DNA of 24,753 bases from Candidatus Woesearchaeota archaeon (GTDB taxonomy: Archaea > Nanobdellota > Nanobdellia > Woesearchaeales > JACRKL01): contig JACRKK010000002.1 in NCBI GenBank assembly GCA_016219795.1, forward strand, positions 1 to 24,753, written 5' to 3'. The notes beneath the pieces were generated by a model that was not told the DNA's origin, made no database searches, and saw only the letters and a list, made by a program, of their open reading frames with translations. This document shows, piece by piece, positions 8,043-15,299 of this stretch. The translations under genes and the position numbers were made by a program. The first letter of the stretch is position 1, and the number at the start of each line of letters is the position of its first letter.

Positions 8043-9512
8043 ATGGATACTAATAAGAGTAATAACAAACCGCTGGAACCACACTCGTTTCTTATTTTTG
8101 GAGCGACAGGGGATCTTGCTAAGCGCAAACTAATACCTGCGTTGTACCGGCTCTTTGAAAAAAAGGTGCTGCACAAAAAAATACCCGTAATTTGCATTGC
8201 AAGAAGCAACCTCTCGAGGGATAATTATATTAAGCATCTTGAAATAGCGGTGCACTTGCCTTCGGCAAAGAAAGAAGTTCTTGACGATTTTCTTAAGCAG
8301 GTTTACTACGTGCCCTATGATTTTTCAGATGCACCCCCTCACCTTGCAGAAGCTATCCACAGTATCGCCAAAAAACACGATTGTGGAGAGCAGATGGCAT
8401 GTTACCTTGCCTTACCCCCATCATTGTTTGAAGAAACCGCAAGGCTTCTACGCTCAAGCGGGATCCTCAGAGGCAAGGGCTGGCATCGTGTGGTTTTTGA
8501 GAAGCCATTTGGATTTGATCGTGCTTCTGCACAGAAGCTCAATGACAATATCTCCACCCTCTTTAAGGAGCGAGATATTTATAGAATAGATCATTATCTG
8601 GGCAAAGAACTTATTCAGAACATCCTTGTGTTTCGGTTTGCTAACGCCATTTTTGAGGAGACCTGGAATGCACAGTTCATTGACCATGTGCAGATCACTG
8701 TTGCGGAGACGAATGGGATTGGACTGCGGGGTAATTATTACGATGCTTCCGGTGCTATACGGGATATGTTGCAGAACCATCTTTTGCAGATGCTTGTCCT
8801 TACCGCCATGGAAGAGCCGACATCCTTTGATGCTGAGGCAATACATAATGAGAAGATAAAAGTCCTTTCTGCATTAAAACCGCTGCATAAAGAGGATGTG
8901 GTGCTTGGACAGTATGCTAAAGGAAGCATTGATGGAAAGCAAGTTCCAGGTTATCATGAAGAGCCAAGGATAGGCACGCATTCTTCTACAGAAACATTTG
9001 TGGCTGTAAAGGCGATGATAAACACCCCCCGCTGGAAGGGGGTGCCTTTTTATCTCCGAACAGGAAAACGGCTTGCCAAGAAGACTGCACAGATCTGCCT
9101 CGCCTATAAGGATGTTTCCTGCCATCTCTTTTCGAGGGATAAGGTGTGCATCCCCATGCCCAATTATCTGATTATCCGCGTGCAGCCTGACGAAGGGATT
9201 GCCATACGCTTCAACGCCAAATACCCAGGACCTGCTCTGAATCTCTTTCCCGTCACCATGGATTTCTGTCACCATTGTCTTTTTGGCATCAATACGCCAG
9301 AGGCGTATGAGCTTCTTCTCCAGCAGGTCATGCAGGGAGATAAAACCCTCTTTACCCGATGGGATATGACGGAAGCCAGCTGGAGGTATGTGGAACCGCT
9401 CCTTAAACAACGACCAGATTTCCCCTTGCAGATGTATCCGTCGGGAAGCAACGGTCCAAAAGAATCCCTAAAACTGATTGAGCAGGATGGCAGATCTTGG
9501 CTTGCAGATTAA
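8043..9512 (+). CDS. zwf: Glucose-6-phosphate 1-dehydrogenase, bacterial Zwf type
   Basis: This enzyme oxidises glucose 6-phosphate to the 6-phosphogluconolactone and reduces NADP+ or NAD+. The 489-residue length is typical of Zwf. Motifs are the nucleotide-binding FGATGDLAKRKL (19-30), EKPFG (153-157) and the active-site signature RIDHYLGKE (181-189, with the substrate-binding and catalytic histidine/lysine), plus RTGKRL later. The start at 8043 is chosen over 8007 because GGAGG at 8030-8034 lies eight bases upstream and homology begins soon after. Halophilic archaea that use an oxidative pentose phosphate route have an unrelated G6P dehydrogenase, so a classical Zwf in an archaeal setting suggests transfer. 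It is the last gene of the tight operon. Confidence 0.95.
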   Translation: MDTNKSNNKPLEPHSFLIFGATGDLAKRKLIPALYRLFEKKVLHKKIPVICIARSNLSRDNYIKHLEIAVHLPSAKKEVLDDFLKQVYYVPYDFSDAPPHLAEAIHSIAKKHDCGEQMACYLALPPSLFEETARLLRSSGILRGKGWHRVVFEKPFGFDRASAQKLNDNISTLFKERDIYRIDHYLGKELIQNILVFRFANAIFEETWNAQFIDHVQITVAETNGIGLRGNYYDASGAIRDMLQNHLLQMLVLTAMEEPTSFDAEAIHNEKIKVLSALKPLHKEDVVLGQYAKGSIDGKQVPGYHEEPRIGTHSSTETFVAVKAMINTPRWKGVPFYLRTGKRLAKKTAQICLAYKDVSCHLFSRDKVCIPMPNYLIIRVQPDEGIAIRFNAKYPGPALNLFPVTMDFCHHCLFGINTPEAYELLLQQVMQGDKTLFTRWDMTEASWRYVEPLLKQRPDFPLQMYPSGSNGPKESLKLIEQDGRSWLAD

Positions 9513-9610
9513 CAAGAGGAAACATTTTTATCCTTGCACTGCTCTCTCTCATCATTATCCTTACCGGCTGTAAGCCCAGTCCAGGAGGTGGTTTCTATGG
9601 AATTGAATAG
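9497..9610 (+). pseudogene. Lipoprotein signal-peptide ORF in a different frame from the PEBP gene
   Basis: A TTG at 9497 opens a 37-codon frame ending in TAG at 9608-9610. It gives a basic start (CRLTRGN), a hydrophobic core (IFILALLSLIIIL) and a lipobox LTGC, with the cysteine codon at 9569-9571, followed by a flexible KPSPGGG linker. This is a textbook lipoprotein signal. It is directly followed, one frame off, by the PEBP domain that starts at 9597. The frame overlaps both the zwf end and the PEBP start. The simplest reading is that one lipoprotein-type PEBP gene has been split by a small indel between about 9572 and 9600. A sequencing error or a programmed shift are alternatives. A weak AGGATGG sits about eight bases before the TTG. 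Confidence 0.5.
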
Positions 9611-10034
9611 TCCGGCATTTGCCCATAATACTCTGATTCCTACGCGTTTTACCTGTCAAGGAGAGGATATGAATCCACCTCTTGAAATAACTAATCTCCC
9701 AACGGGCACCAAGAGCCTTGTGCTTATTGTTGATGACCCGGATGCTCCAGGCGGCAATTGGGATCACTGGGTAGTCTGGAACATTCCCCCCACTACTACC
9801 CTAGAAGAAGATGAGGTTCCCGAAGGAGCTGTAGAAGGTATAAATGATTTTGGAAAGCATACCTATGGTGGCCCATGCCCCCCTAAAGGAACTCACCGCT
9901 ATTTTTTCAAGCTGTTTGCGCTCGATACGATACTTGCGCTTCCCGAGGCTTCAGGCAAGCAGGAAGTACTTGCAGCCATGCAGGGCCACATCCTTGCAGA
10001 CGCTACGCTGGTGGGATTGTACCATCTAAGATGA
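9597..10034 (+). CDS. PEBP-family (YbhB/YbcL-like) protein
   Basis: From ATG 9597 the product has 145 residues and covers a complete phosphatidylethanolamine-binding-protein fold of the YbhB/YbcL type. It starts MELNSPAF with IPTRFTCQGED, and has the ligand-site blocks DDPDAP (56-61) and HWVVWNIP (67-74), YGGPCPPKGTHRYFFKLFALD, and a C-terminal AQ/HI-type helix. The cellular role of prokaryotic members is poorly known. The start is supported by GGAGGTG at 9584-9590 spaced six bases away. The same frame is open further upstream, but that stretch does not look like protein of this family; a lipoprotein signal lies there in another frame. As it stands the protein is cytoplasmic. It follows zwf on the same strand and converges with the antiporter gene nine bases away. 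Confidence 0.88.
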   Translation: MELNSPAFAHNTLIPTRFTCQGEDMNPPLEITNLPTGTKSLVLIVDDPDAPGGNWDHWVVWNIPPTTTLEEDEVPEGAVEGINDFGKHTYGGPCPPKGTHRYFFKLFALDTILALPEASGKQEVLAAMQGHILADATLVGLYHLR

Positions 10035-10043
10035 TTAAGAGGA

Positions 10044-11873
10044 TTAACTCCTTTTAATATCAGAAGACACTGGCTCCGGAGAAGACGTTTTTGCTGCTAC
10101 TTGCACTGCTTGCTTTGATTTGCTTCTTTTAAGGTGGGTGTTGAAGAACGCATCAATATCAATGAACCGGTTCTGCTCCTCTTGTACCTGTTTTCGTTTT
10201 GCCTCTTTTTCTTTGAATGCAGTAATATCTTCAATCTTCTTTCCAATGACTTTGGTGATGTCGTGGGTGAACTCTTCTAGAAGCACTGAAACGTGCTGCT
10301 CATTGAGGTATGAAGGATTAATGACGTAATCGGCCTGGGCGTTATAGAGCTCAAGTGCTTCTTTCATGTTCTTTGCTGTGACAATGACAATGGCTTTTTG
10401 GTTGGCGTGTTTAATCTGCTTGATGAGCTGTTTGTTATCTTCTGCGTCGATGATGCTTGAGACCGCAAGTTCAACGTTTGCAAGGTTTAACGCCTCAAAA
10501 AATTCAGGATTGTGGATGGAATTGTAAATGTAAGGGATATTTTCCCTCTTTAGAAGTTCAATGGAGACAGGATCCTGTTCAATGACTACTATTTTCTTAC
10601 CCATCTGGCGCAGCTTGGCAAAAAGTTCCTGGCCAAGATCATAATAACCAAAGAATAAGATATTGCAGCCCGGATCTACCGTCTCCTGGACCTGTTCTTT
10701 CGTCTTGAACCATTTCTCCGTGTAGAGGAGAAGTTTCTGGCAGCGGTTGTAGATGCGTTTGTCGTATTTGATATAATAGGAAGAGAGAATCATGGTGACT
10801 ATGACTGAGATTACAGCAATGGAACTAATGACTCCCGAGATGTTCTTTGCAAAAACGCCTGCAGCAACGATGATGATTCCAAACTCGCTGAGTTGCGAAA
10901 GATAAAGCCCTGAAAGAAATGCTGTCTTCATGTCATAGCCGCGCATTCTTAGGGTGATGTAGATGGCCAGGGGTTTTAGGAGCATGGAAAGAGCAATGAA
11001 GATGACTACAAATATCAGGTGCATCACATTAAGATGGAGGTCCATCTGGAAACCTAGGCCAACGAAGAAAAGCATGTTGAAGAAAATGATGATGGGCCGC
11101 AAGCGGACAGCAATATCGTTTTTGTAGATGGTGTTGGCAAGGGTTATGCCCCCTATAAACGCACCAATGGTTGTGGAGTAGCCAAGATATGGCGAAATAA
11201 CGACAAAGAAGAAGCACACGCCAATGCTGGTGATGAAGAGAAGCTCCGGATATCTGCTGGCAAATTTGAGTATGTGGTTTAAGATGTATTTGGCAAGGAC
11301 AAATGCAATCAGGATAAGGAGCAATCCTTTGAAGGGTGCAGTAAGGATTGCGATAAAGGATGTTTCTTGCAGGACGCTGAGGATGCTTAAGGCAAGGATG
11401 GCAATAATGTCCTGCACGATAAGGGTGCCTAAGATGATTTTTCCATGAAGCGTTGATGTTTCTTTTTTGTCTTCAAGCCATTTAGCAACCAGGAGCGTGC
11501 TTGAGAACATGAAGAGGATGCCGATGTACACTGATTCCATGATGGTGAAGCCAAAGAGTTTGCCAACCCAAAGAGGAATCAGAAAAAAGACGAGAGACTG
11601 CAAGACTAAGGAGTAAAAAATGTCTTTTCCGAGATATTTAAGGCTTTTGAGATCAAATTCAAGTCCAATAAGAAAGAGCAGGAAGGTAATGCCCAGTTCA
11701 GACATGGTCTGGATAGTCTCGCTCTGCACTTTATAGTACGCACCAAATGTTGCGAACAAGAGCCCGGCCAAGACATACCCCATGATGATAGGCTGCTTGA
11801 AGTATTTGATGAGAAAGGAAATAGCTACGATGACTAACAGCAAAATTCCAAATTGTTCCATGAAGCCTAGCAT
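10044..11873 (-). CDS. Kef-type cation/proton antiporter with TrkA-N domain
   Basis: This 609-residue CPA2-family transporter has about 12 hydrophobic segments within residues 5-370, including LGITFLLFLIGLEFDLKS (60-77) and the ion-site region LIVQDIIAIL with D155. A cytoplasmic RCK/TrkA-N domain follows (about 402-520: CNILFFGY, VVIEQDP, then NPSYLNEQ near the end), and the tail is charged and rich in K and Q. Members exchange K+ or Na+ for protons and are gated by nucleotide or thiol ligands at the RCK domain. The usual glycine-rich G-x-G-x-x-G loop is G-Y-Y-D-L-G (409-414), with the middle glycine replaced by Y411, so ligand binding may differ. ATG 11873 is used; M5 is an alternative. A TATA box and a palindrome lie upstream. 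Confidence 0.9.
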   Translation of the reverse strand: MLGFMEQFGILLLVIVAISFLIKYFKQPIIMGYVLAGLLFATFGAYYKVQSETIQTMSELGITFLLFLIGLEFDLKSLKYLGKDIFYSLVLQSLVFFLIPLWVGKLFGFTIMESVYIGILFMFSSTLLVAKWLEDKKETSTLHGKIILGTLIVQDIIAILALSILSVLQETSFIAILTAPFKGLLLILIAFVLAKYILNHILKFASRYPELLFITSIGVCFFFVVISPYLGYSTTIGAFIGGITLANTIYKNDIAVRLRPIIIFFNMLFFVGLGFQMDLHLNVMHLIFVVIFIALSMLLKPLAIYITLRMRGYDMKTAFLSGLYLSQLSEFGIIIVAAGVFAKNISGVISSIAVISVIVTMILSSYYIKYDKRIYNRCQKLLLYTEKWFKTKEQVQETVDPGCNILFFGYYDLGQELFAKLRQMGKKIVVIEQDPVSIELLKRENIPYIYNSIHNPEFFEALNLANVELAVSSIIDAEDNKQLIKQIKHANQKAIVIVTAKNMKEALELYNAQADYVINPSYLNEQHVSVLLEEFTHDITKVIGKKIEDITAFKEKEAKRKQVQEEQNRFIDIDAFFNTHLKRSKSKQAVQVAAKTSSPEPVSSDIKRS

Positions 11874-11891
11874 GTTTTCGTCCGTATATTT

Positions 11892-11913
11892 TTATGTATA
11901 CTAATATACATAA
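11892..11913. promoter_or_regulatory. Palindrome at the antiporter transcription start (putative operator)
   Basis: TTATGTATA (11892-11900) and TATACATAA (11905-11913) form a perfect 9-bp inverted repeat around a 4-base spacer. It lies between the minus-strand TATA box (11921-11930) and the ATG at 11873, across the predicted transcription start near 11900. That placement suits a repressor site; a hairpin at the 5' end of the mRNA is the alternative. No regulator gene is adjacent. Confidence 0.5.
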
Positions 11914-11920
11914 GTAACCC

Positions 11921-11930
11921 TTATTTAAAT
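11921..11930 (-). promoter_or_regulatory. TATA box of the antiporter gene
   Basis: The minus strand reads ATTTAAATAA. It is centred about 26 bases from a predicted start near 11900, leaving a leader of roughly 27 bases before ATG 11873. No strong Shine-Dalgarno sequence is visible in that leader. Confidence 0.5.
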
Positions 11931-11978
11931 AGTTTGCTGTGGAAGACGGATTTGCGACGCAGATTCGTAAAACATAAT

Positions 11979-11988
11979 CTTTAAAAGG
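11979..11988 (+). promoter_or_regulatory. TATA box of tRNA-Glu
   Basis: CTTTAAAAGG is centred about 26 bases before 12009 and so predicts transcription starting a few bases upstream of the mature tRNA 5' end at 12012. This is the usual archaeal tRNA arrangement. Confidence 0.6.
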
Positions 11989-12011
11989 TAGCCACTTTTC
12001 TCCAAGTGTGC

Positions 12012-12086
12012 GCCCCGTTGGTGTAGTCCGGCCAATCATCTCGGATTTTCGATCCGAGGACTCGGGTTCAAATCCCGGACGGGGCA
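12012..12086 (+). tRNA. tRNA-Glu (anticodon TTC)
   Basis: The segment folds as a full cloverleaf. The acceptor arm pairs GCCCCGT (12012-12018) with ACGGGGC (12079-12085), with discriminator A at 12086. The anticodon stem is TCGGA/TCCGA around the loop TTTTCGA with anticodon TTC at 12048-12050. The T arm is TCGGG, TTCAAAT loop, CCCGG, with one T-G pair. No intron is seen and CCA is not encoded. An antisense open frame across it, starting MPRPGFEPESS, is the familiar artefact of translating a tRNA backwards. The 3' part is repeated downstream at 12165-12184. Confidence 0.95.
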
Positions 12087-12184
12087 TGTTTATTCTATTT
12101 CATGGGATTTGAACATGCACCCCAACTTCGTTGGTGGCAACTCTTCGTCGTATCTCCTCAGAGTAATCCCGGACGGGGCATGTT
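12071..12184. repeat. Duplicated tRNA 3' end flanking a short insert (att-like)
   Basis: The 20 bases 12071-12090, covering the 3' half of the T arm and acceptor of tRNA-Glu plus four flanking bases, recur exactly at 12165-12184. The similarity continues downstream as CTATTT after a 4-base difference. The 74-base spacer contains GGGATTTGAAC (12104-12114), the exact reverse complement of the tRNA T-arm segment 12066-12076. It also holds a small hairpin CCAAC-TTC-GTTGG (12122-12134). This resembles the left and right attachment sites of an element integrated at a tRNA 3' end, or a tiny repeat element. No integrase gene is inside. Confidence 0.6.
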
Positions 12185-12240
12185 CTATTTTAGTTCTTCG
12201 TGAGGTTTCACAAAGTGAATACCTTATTTACAGGCACTCC

Positions 12241-12258
12241 CAGGTGGTGCTCCACCTG
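12241..12258. promoter_or_regulatory. Inverted repeat upstream of the lysine operon
   Basis: CAGGTGG (12241-12247) and CCACCTG (12252-12258) form a perfect 7-bp inverted repeat with a TGCT spacer, about 25 bases upstream of the lysC TATA-like element. No T-run follows, so it is not a typical terminator. An operator for the lysine operon is possible, since an activator or repressor bound here would sit next to the promoter. Confidence 0.35.
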
Positions 12259-12280
12259 AATGTTACCCCCATAACATAAA

Positions 12281-12318
12281 GTTTTTATACGCCGGAATGT
12301 TCTCAAGCCTTAAGGAGG
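12281..12318 (+). promoter_or_regulatory. Promoter and ribosome-binding site of the lysine operon
   Basis: A TATA-like GTTTTTATAC lies at 12281-12290. AAGGAGG at 12312-12318 is a strong Shine-Dalgarno sequence, seven bases before the lysC ATG at 12326. With transcription starting near 12310 the leader would be short. There is no room for a lysine riboswitch, and none is seen. Confidence 0.5.
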
Positions 12319-12325
12319 CATCACT

Positions 12326-13657
12326 ATGATAATCATGAAATTTGGAGGCAGTTCGCTTGCAACAGGCGAGCGCGTCAGGGAAGTGGCATCTATTATCCAG
12401 GCACACCTTGCAGAGAAACCAATTATTGTTCTATCTGCTATGGGAAAGACCACCGATCATCTTATTGAAGCAGGGAAACAGGCACTTGCAGGTAACATTG
12501 ACGGCAAAGCGGTTGCGGAACTGCACAGAAACGCAGCACATGACCTTGGGCTCCATATTCCCGAAGTAGATGGGCTCCTGCATGAATTGGAAGAACTATT
12601 AGTGGGCATCCGCATGATAAAGGAGCTTAGCCCAAAGACCATGGATTATCTGGTAAGCTTTGGTGAGCGGCTCTCGGTAAGGATAATGGCATCCTATTGC
12701 AACAGCATTGGCATGAAGTCACGCTTCTTCGACGCATGGGATGTAGGCATACAGACGGACAACCATTTTATGGATGCGGAAGTATTGCCAGCAACATATG
12801 CCACTATTGCTTCATCCCTATATGAAGTCACTACCTCTTATCCGTACACACCTTTCATCACCGGCTTTCTTGGCAAAGACAAAGAAGGGAACATCACTAC
12901 CTTAGGACGTGGAGGAAGTGACCTTACCGCTGCGATTGTGGGTGCTGCTCTCCAGGTCAAGGAAATCCAGGTCTGGAAAAATGTCGATGGCCTCCTTTCT
13001 GCAGACCCGCGTCTCTGCCCAAAGGCCATACCTGTACCTCTGCTTTCGCTTGAAGAAGCATCTGAACTGGCCTATTTTGGGGCAAAGATCCTTCATCCCC
13101 GCTCCATAATTCCTGCTATGCAAAAGAATATTCCTGTGCGTGTCAAGAACTCCTACAATCCAAACCACCCAGGAACAGTCATCCAGAATAACGCACTGCC
13201 TCCGGCATTGGTGCGAGCAATGACTATGAAACAGAATATCACGCTGGTGGACATCACCTCCACTCGGATGCTTGGCCAACATGGCTTCCTGGCCAAGGTG
13301 TTTGATCTGTTTGGTGTATATGAAGTATCCGTGGATATGGTAGCAACCAGTGAGGTCAGCATCTCCCTTACTATTGATAGTAATGAGGAAAACCTAGACC
13401 GGCTGGTTCCCAAATTACAGGAATTTGCTGTAGTCCATATCAACCATCAAAAAAGTATTATCAGCCTCATTGGAAATATCCAAAAATCGTCAGAGATCCT
13501 TGCAACGGCATTTGCAACCATGACAGAAAAACATATCAATGTGGAGATGATGTCCCAGGGAGCATCCAAAGTAAACATCAGTTTTATCGTTGACGATGCG
13601 CAGGCAGAGCCTGCACTAAAAGCATTGCATCACGCTTTTTTTGAGGTGAAAGCATGA
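12326..13657 (+). CDS. lysC: Aspartate kinase
   Basis: The enzyme phosphorylates aspartate with ATP, the committed step to lysine, threonine and methionine. The 443-residue monofunctional form has KFGGSS (5-10), SFGERLS (121-127) and TTLGRGGSD (201-209) in the amino-acid kinase domain. A regulatory pair of ACT domains follows from about residue 300 (MKQNITLVDIT, VDMVATSEVSISLT, then IISLIGNI). Such ACT domains usually bind lysine or threonine for feedback inhibition; the effector is not readable here, but the operon context points to lysine. Its TGA overlaps the dapB ATG (ATGA). Confidence 0.95.
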   Translation: MIIMKFGGSSLATGERVREVASIIQAHLAEKPIIVLSAMGKTTDHLIEAGKQALAGNIDGKAVAELHRNAAHDLGLHIPEVDGLLHELEELLVGIRMIKELSPKTMDYLVSFGERLSVRIMASYCNSIGMKSRFFDAWDVGIQTDNHFMDAEVLPATYATIASSLYEVTTSYPYTPFITGFLGKDKEGNITTLGRGGSDLTAAIVGAALQVKEIQVWKNVDGLLSADPRLCPKAIPVPLLSLEEASELAYFGAKILHPRSIIPAMQKNIPVRVKNSYNPNHPGTVIQNNALPPALVRAMTMKQNITLVDITSTRMLGQHGFLAKVFDLFGVYEVSVDMVATSEVSISLTIDSNEENLDRLVPKLQEFAVVHINHQKSIISLIGNIQKSSEILATAFATMTEKHINVEMMSQGASKVNISFIVDDAQAEPALKALHHAFFEVKA

Positions 13658-14406
13658 AAATAGCACTTATAGGATACGGAAAAATGGGAAAGATGATCGA
13701 ACAGATTGCGATACAGCGTGGGCACATGATTGTGGCAAAAATTGATCCCCAGGCGCCAGAAGCGACGGGAACTGACATCACGCCCCAGACCCTTGGAGAT
13801 GCAGATGTCTGTATTGATTTTACGCACCCTGCTGCGCTGGTTGAAAATGTCAGAAAAATTGCAGGGGTAGGTAAACCTGTGGTTGTAGGCACCACGGGCT
13901 GGTACAAACAGCTCTCTGAGGTGCAAACGATTGTTGCCCAGCAGAACATAGGTTTCATCTATGCCTCCAACTTTTCCTTGGGGATGAACATCTTCACTAG
14001 GCTTGCAGATTATGCTGCAGCATTTATAGACAAATGCCCCCAGTACGATGTTGCAGGACTTGAGTTGCACCACAACAAGAAAGCAGACAGCCCTTCAGGA
14101 ACAGCAAAAGCCCTTGCAGAAACCCTCAAAAAGAATATTGCGCGAAAAAAAGTTATAGTCTACGATATGGTGGACAGGCAAATAAAACAAGAAGAATTGC
14201 ATTTTGCAAGTGTCAGAATAGGAAACATCCCAGGTACACACACACTTATCTTTGATTCAGCTGCGGACACCATTGAACTGACGCACACAGCACGAAGCAG
14301 AGAAGGATTTGCTCTTGGCGCAGTCATGGCGGCAGAATGGTTGCCCGGTAAAAAAGGATTTTATACCATTGATGATTTTATGAACAATCTGTTGGAGGGA
14401 TTCTGA
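13654..14406 (+). CDS. dapB: 4-Hydroxy-tetrahydrodipicolinate reductase
   Basis: This 250-residue enzyme reduces the DapA product to tetrahydrodipicolinate with NAD(P)H. Motifs are the Rossmann GYGKMGKMI (7-15), DFTHPAAL (65-72), GTTGW (89-93), YASNFSLGMNIF (113-124) and the family signature ELHHNKKADSPSGTA (147-161). The last supplies the catalytic histidine pair H149/H150 and K153. D41 at the end of the second strand would contact the cofactor ribose. It overlaps lysC by four bases and dapA by one (TGATG), a tightly coupled arrangement. Confidence 0.95.
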   Translation: MKIALIGYGKMGKMIEQIAIQRGHMIVAKIDPQAPEATGTDITPQTLGDADVCIDFTHPAALVENVRKIAGVGKPVVVGTTGWYKQLSEVQTIVAQQNIGFIYASNFSLGMNIFTRLADYAAAFIDKCPQYDVAGLELHHNKKADSPSGTAKALAETLKKNIARKKVIVYDMVDRQIKQEELHFASVRIGNIPGTHTLIFDSAADTIELTHTARSREGFALGAVMAAEWLPGKKGFYTIDDFMNNLLEGF

Positions 14407-15299
14407 TGGAATTTAGCGGCACCTACACGGCACTGGTTACCCCCTTTTTGTCATCAGGGGATGTGGATTATGAAGGATTGAGGAACAACATCCGTTTTCA
14501 GATAGCGGAAGGAATAACCGGCATTGTACCCTTGGGAACTACAGGCGAAACCCCAACGCTCTCCGAATATGAGCAAGAAGAGATTATCAAGATTGCAGTA
14601 GGGGAGGGAAAAGGTAAAGTGAAGGTCATGGTGGGTACAGGCAGCAACTCCACTCACCACACCATTGAGAACACCAAGCGCGCAAAAAAGCTTGGCGCAG
14701 ACATGGCACTCATCGTAACGCCTTATTACAACAAACCGACGCAGGAAGGCATCTTCCAGCATTTTAAGGCAGTCACTGAGGCAGTTGACATCCCTGTGGT
14801 TGTCTATAACATCCAGGGGAGGACAGGAATCAATATTGAAACTGCGACCCTTAAACGCATTGCTTCCTTGAAAAATATCATTGGCGTTAAAGAAGCGTCA
14901 GGCAACATCAACCAAATGGGGGATGTTATTGCAGAAATCCAGGATAAATCTCAAGGCAAATTTTCTGTCTTAAGCGGAGATGATGGTATCACTGTTCCCA
15001 TGATGGCTCTGGGAGGCAGGGGCGTTGTTTCTGTCGTAAGTAACCTCCTTCCAGGAAAAGTTGTAAGAATGGTGAACGCTGCTCTCTCTGGAAATGTTGC
15101 AGAAGCAAAAAAACTGCATTATGAGATGCTTCCACTCTTCAAAGGCGCATTTATCGAGACCAATCCCATACCCGTCAAAGCAGCGATGGATATGTGCGGC
15201 ATGCCTGCAGGAACATGCAGACTGCCCTTATGTGCAATGCAGCCTGAAAACCGGGAAAAACTGAAGAAGATTCTGGGCCAGATGGGTGTCTTGCCATGA
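14406..15299 (+). CDS. dapA: 4-Hydroxy-tetrahydrodipicolinate synthase
   Basis: The 297-residue aldolase condenses pyruvate with aspartate semialdehyde. Active-site residues align with the E. coli enzyme at an offset of one. They are T45/T46 in LGTTGETPTL, Y107 in VTPYYNKPTQEG, Y134 and R139 in YNIQGRTG, and the Schiff-base lysine K162 in GVKEASGN. The usual YN-[VI]-P-x-RTG segment has Q-G in place of P-x, a small deviation that keeps both catalytic residues. Related aldolases of the same superfamily exist, but the operon, with dapB and asd on either side, makes DapA the best call. Its ATG overlaps the dapB TGA. Confidence 0.94.
   Translation: MEFSGTYTALVTPFLSSGDVDYEGLRNNIRFQIAEGITGIVPLGTTGETPTLSEYEQEEIIKIAVGEGKGKVKVMVGTGSNSTHHTIENTKRAKKLGADMALIVTPYYNKPTQEGIFQHFKAVTEAVDIPVVVYNIQGRTGINIETATLKRIASLKNIIGVKEASGNINQMGDVIAEIQDKSQGKFSVLSGDDGITVPMMALGGRGVVSVVSNLLPGKVVRMVNAALSGNVAEAKKLHYEMLPLFKGAFIETNPIPVKAAMDMCGMPAGTCRLPLCAMQPENREKLKKILGQMGVLP

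Noticed and set aside
7613..8209. A 198-codon minus-strand frame across the pgl/zwf junction
   Set aside because: It is antisense to two strongly supported genes, and its sequence resembles no family.
9534..9596. N-terminal extension of the PEBP protein to an ATG at 9534
   Set aside because: The extension is not family-like, overlaps a convincing lipoprotein signal in another frame, and the ATG at 9597 has a strong Shine-Dalgarno sequence.
11731..12087. A 118-codon minus-strand frame starting MPRPGFEPESS
   Set aside because: It is the reverse translation of tRNA-Glu running into the antiporter gene, a well-known annotation artefact.
12187..12325. A lysine riboswitch upstream of lysC
   Set aside because: The interval is too short for the L-box fold and lacks its conserved cores. 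The predicted transcription start is close to the start codon.
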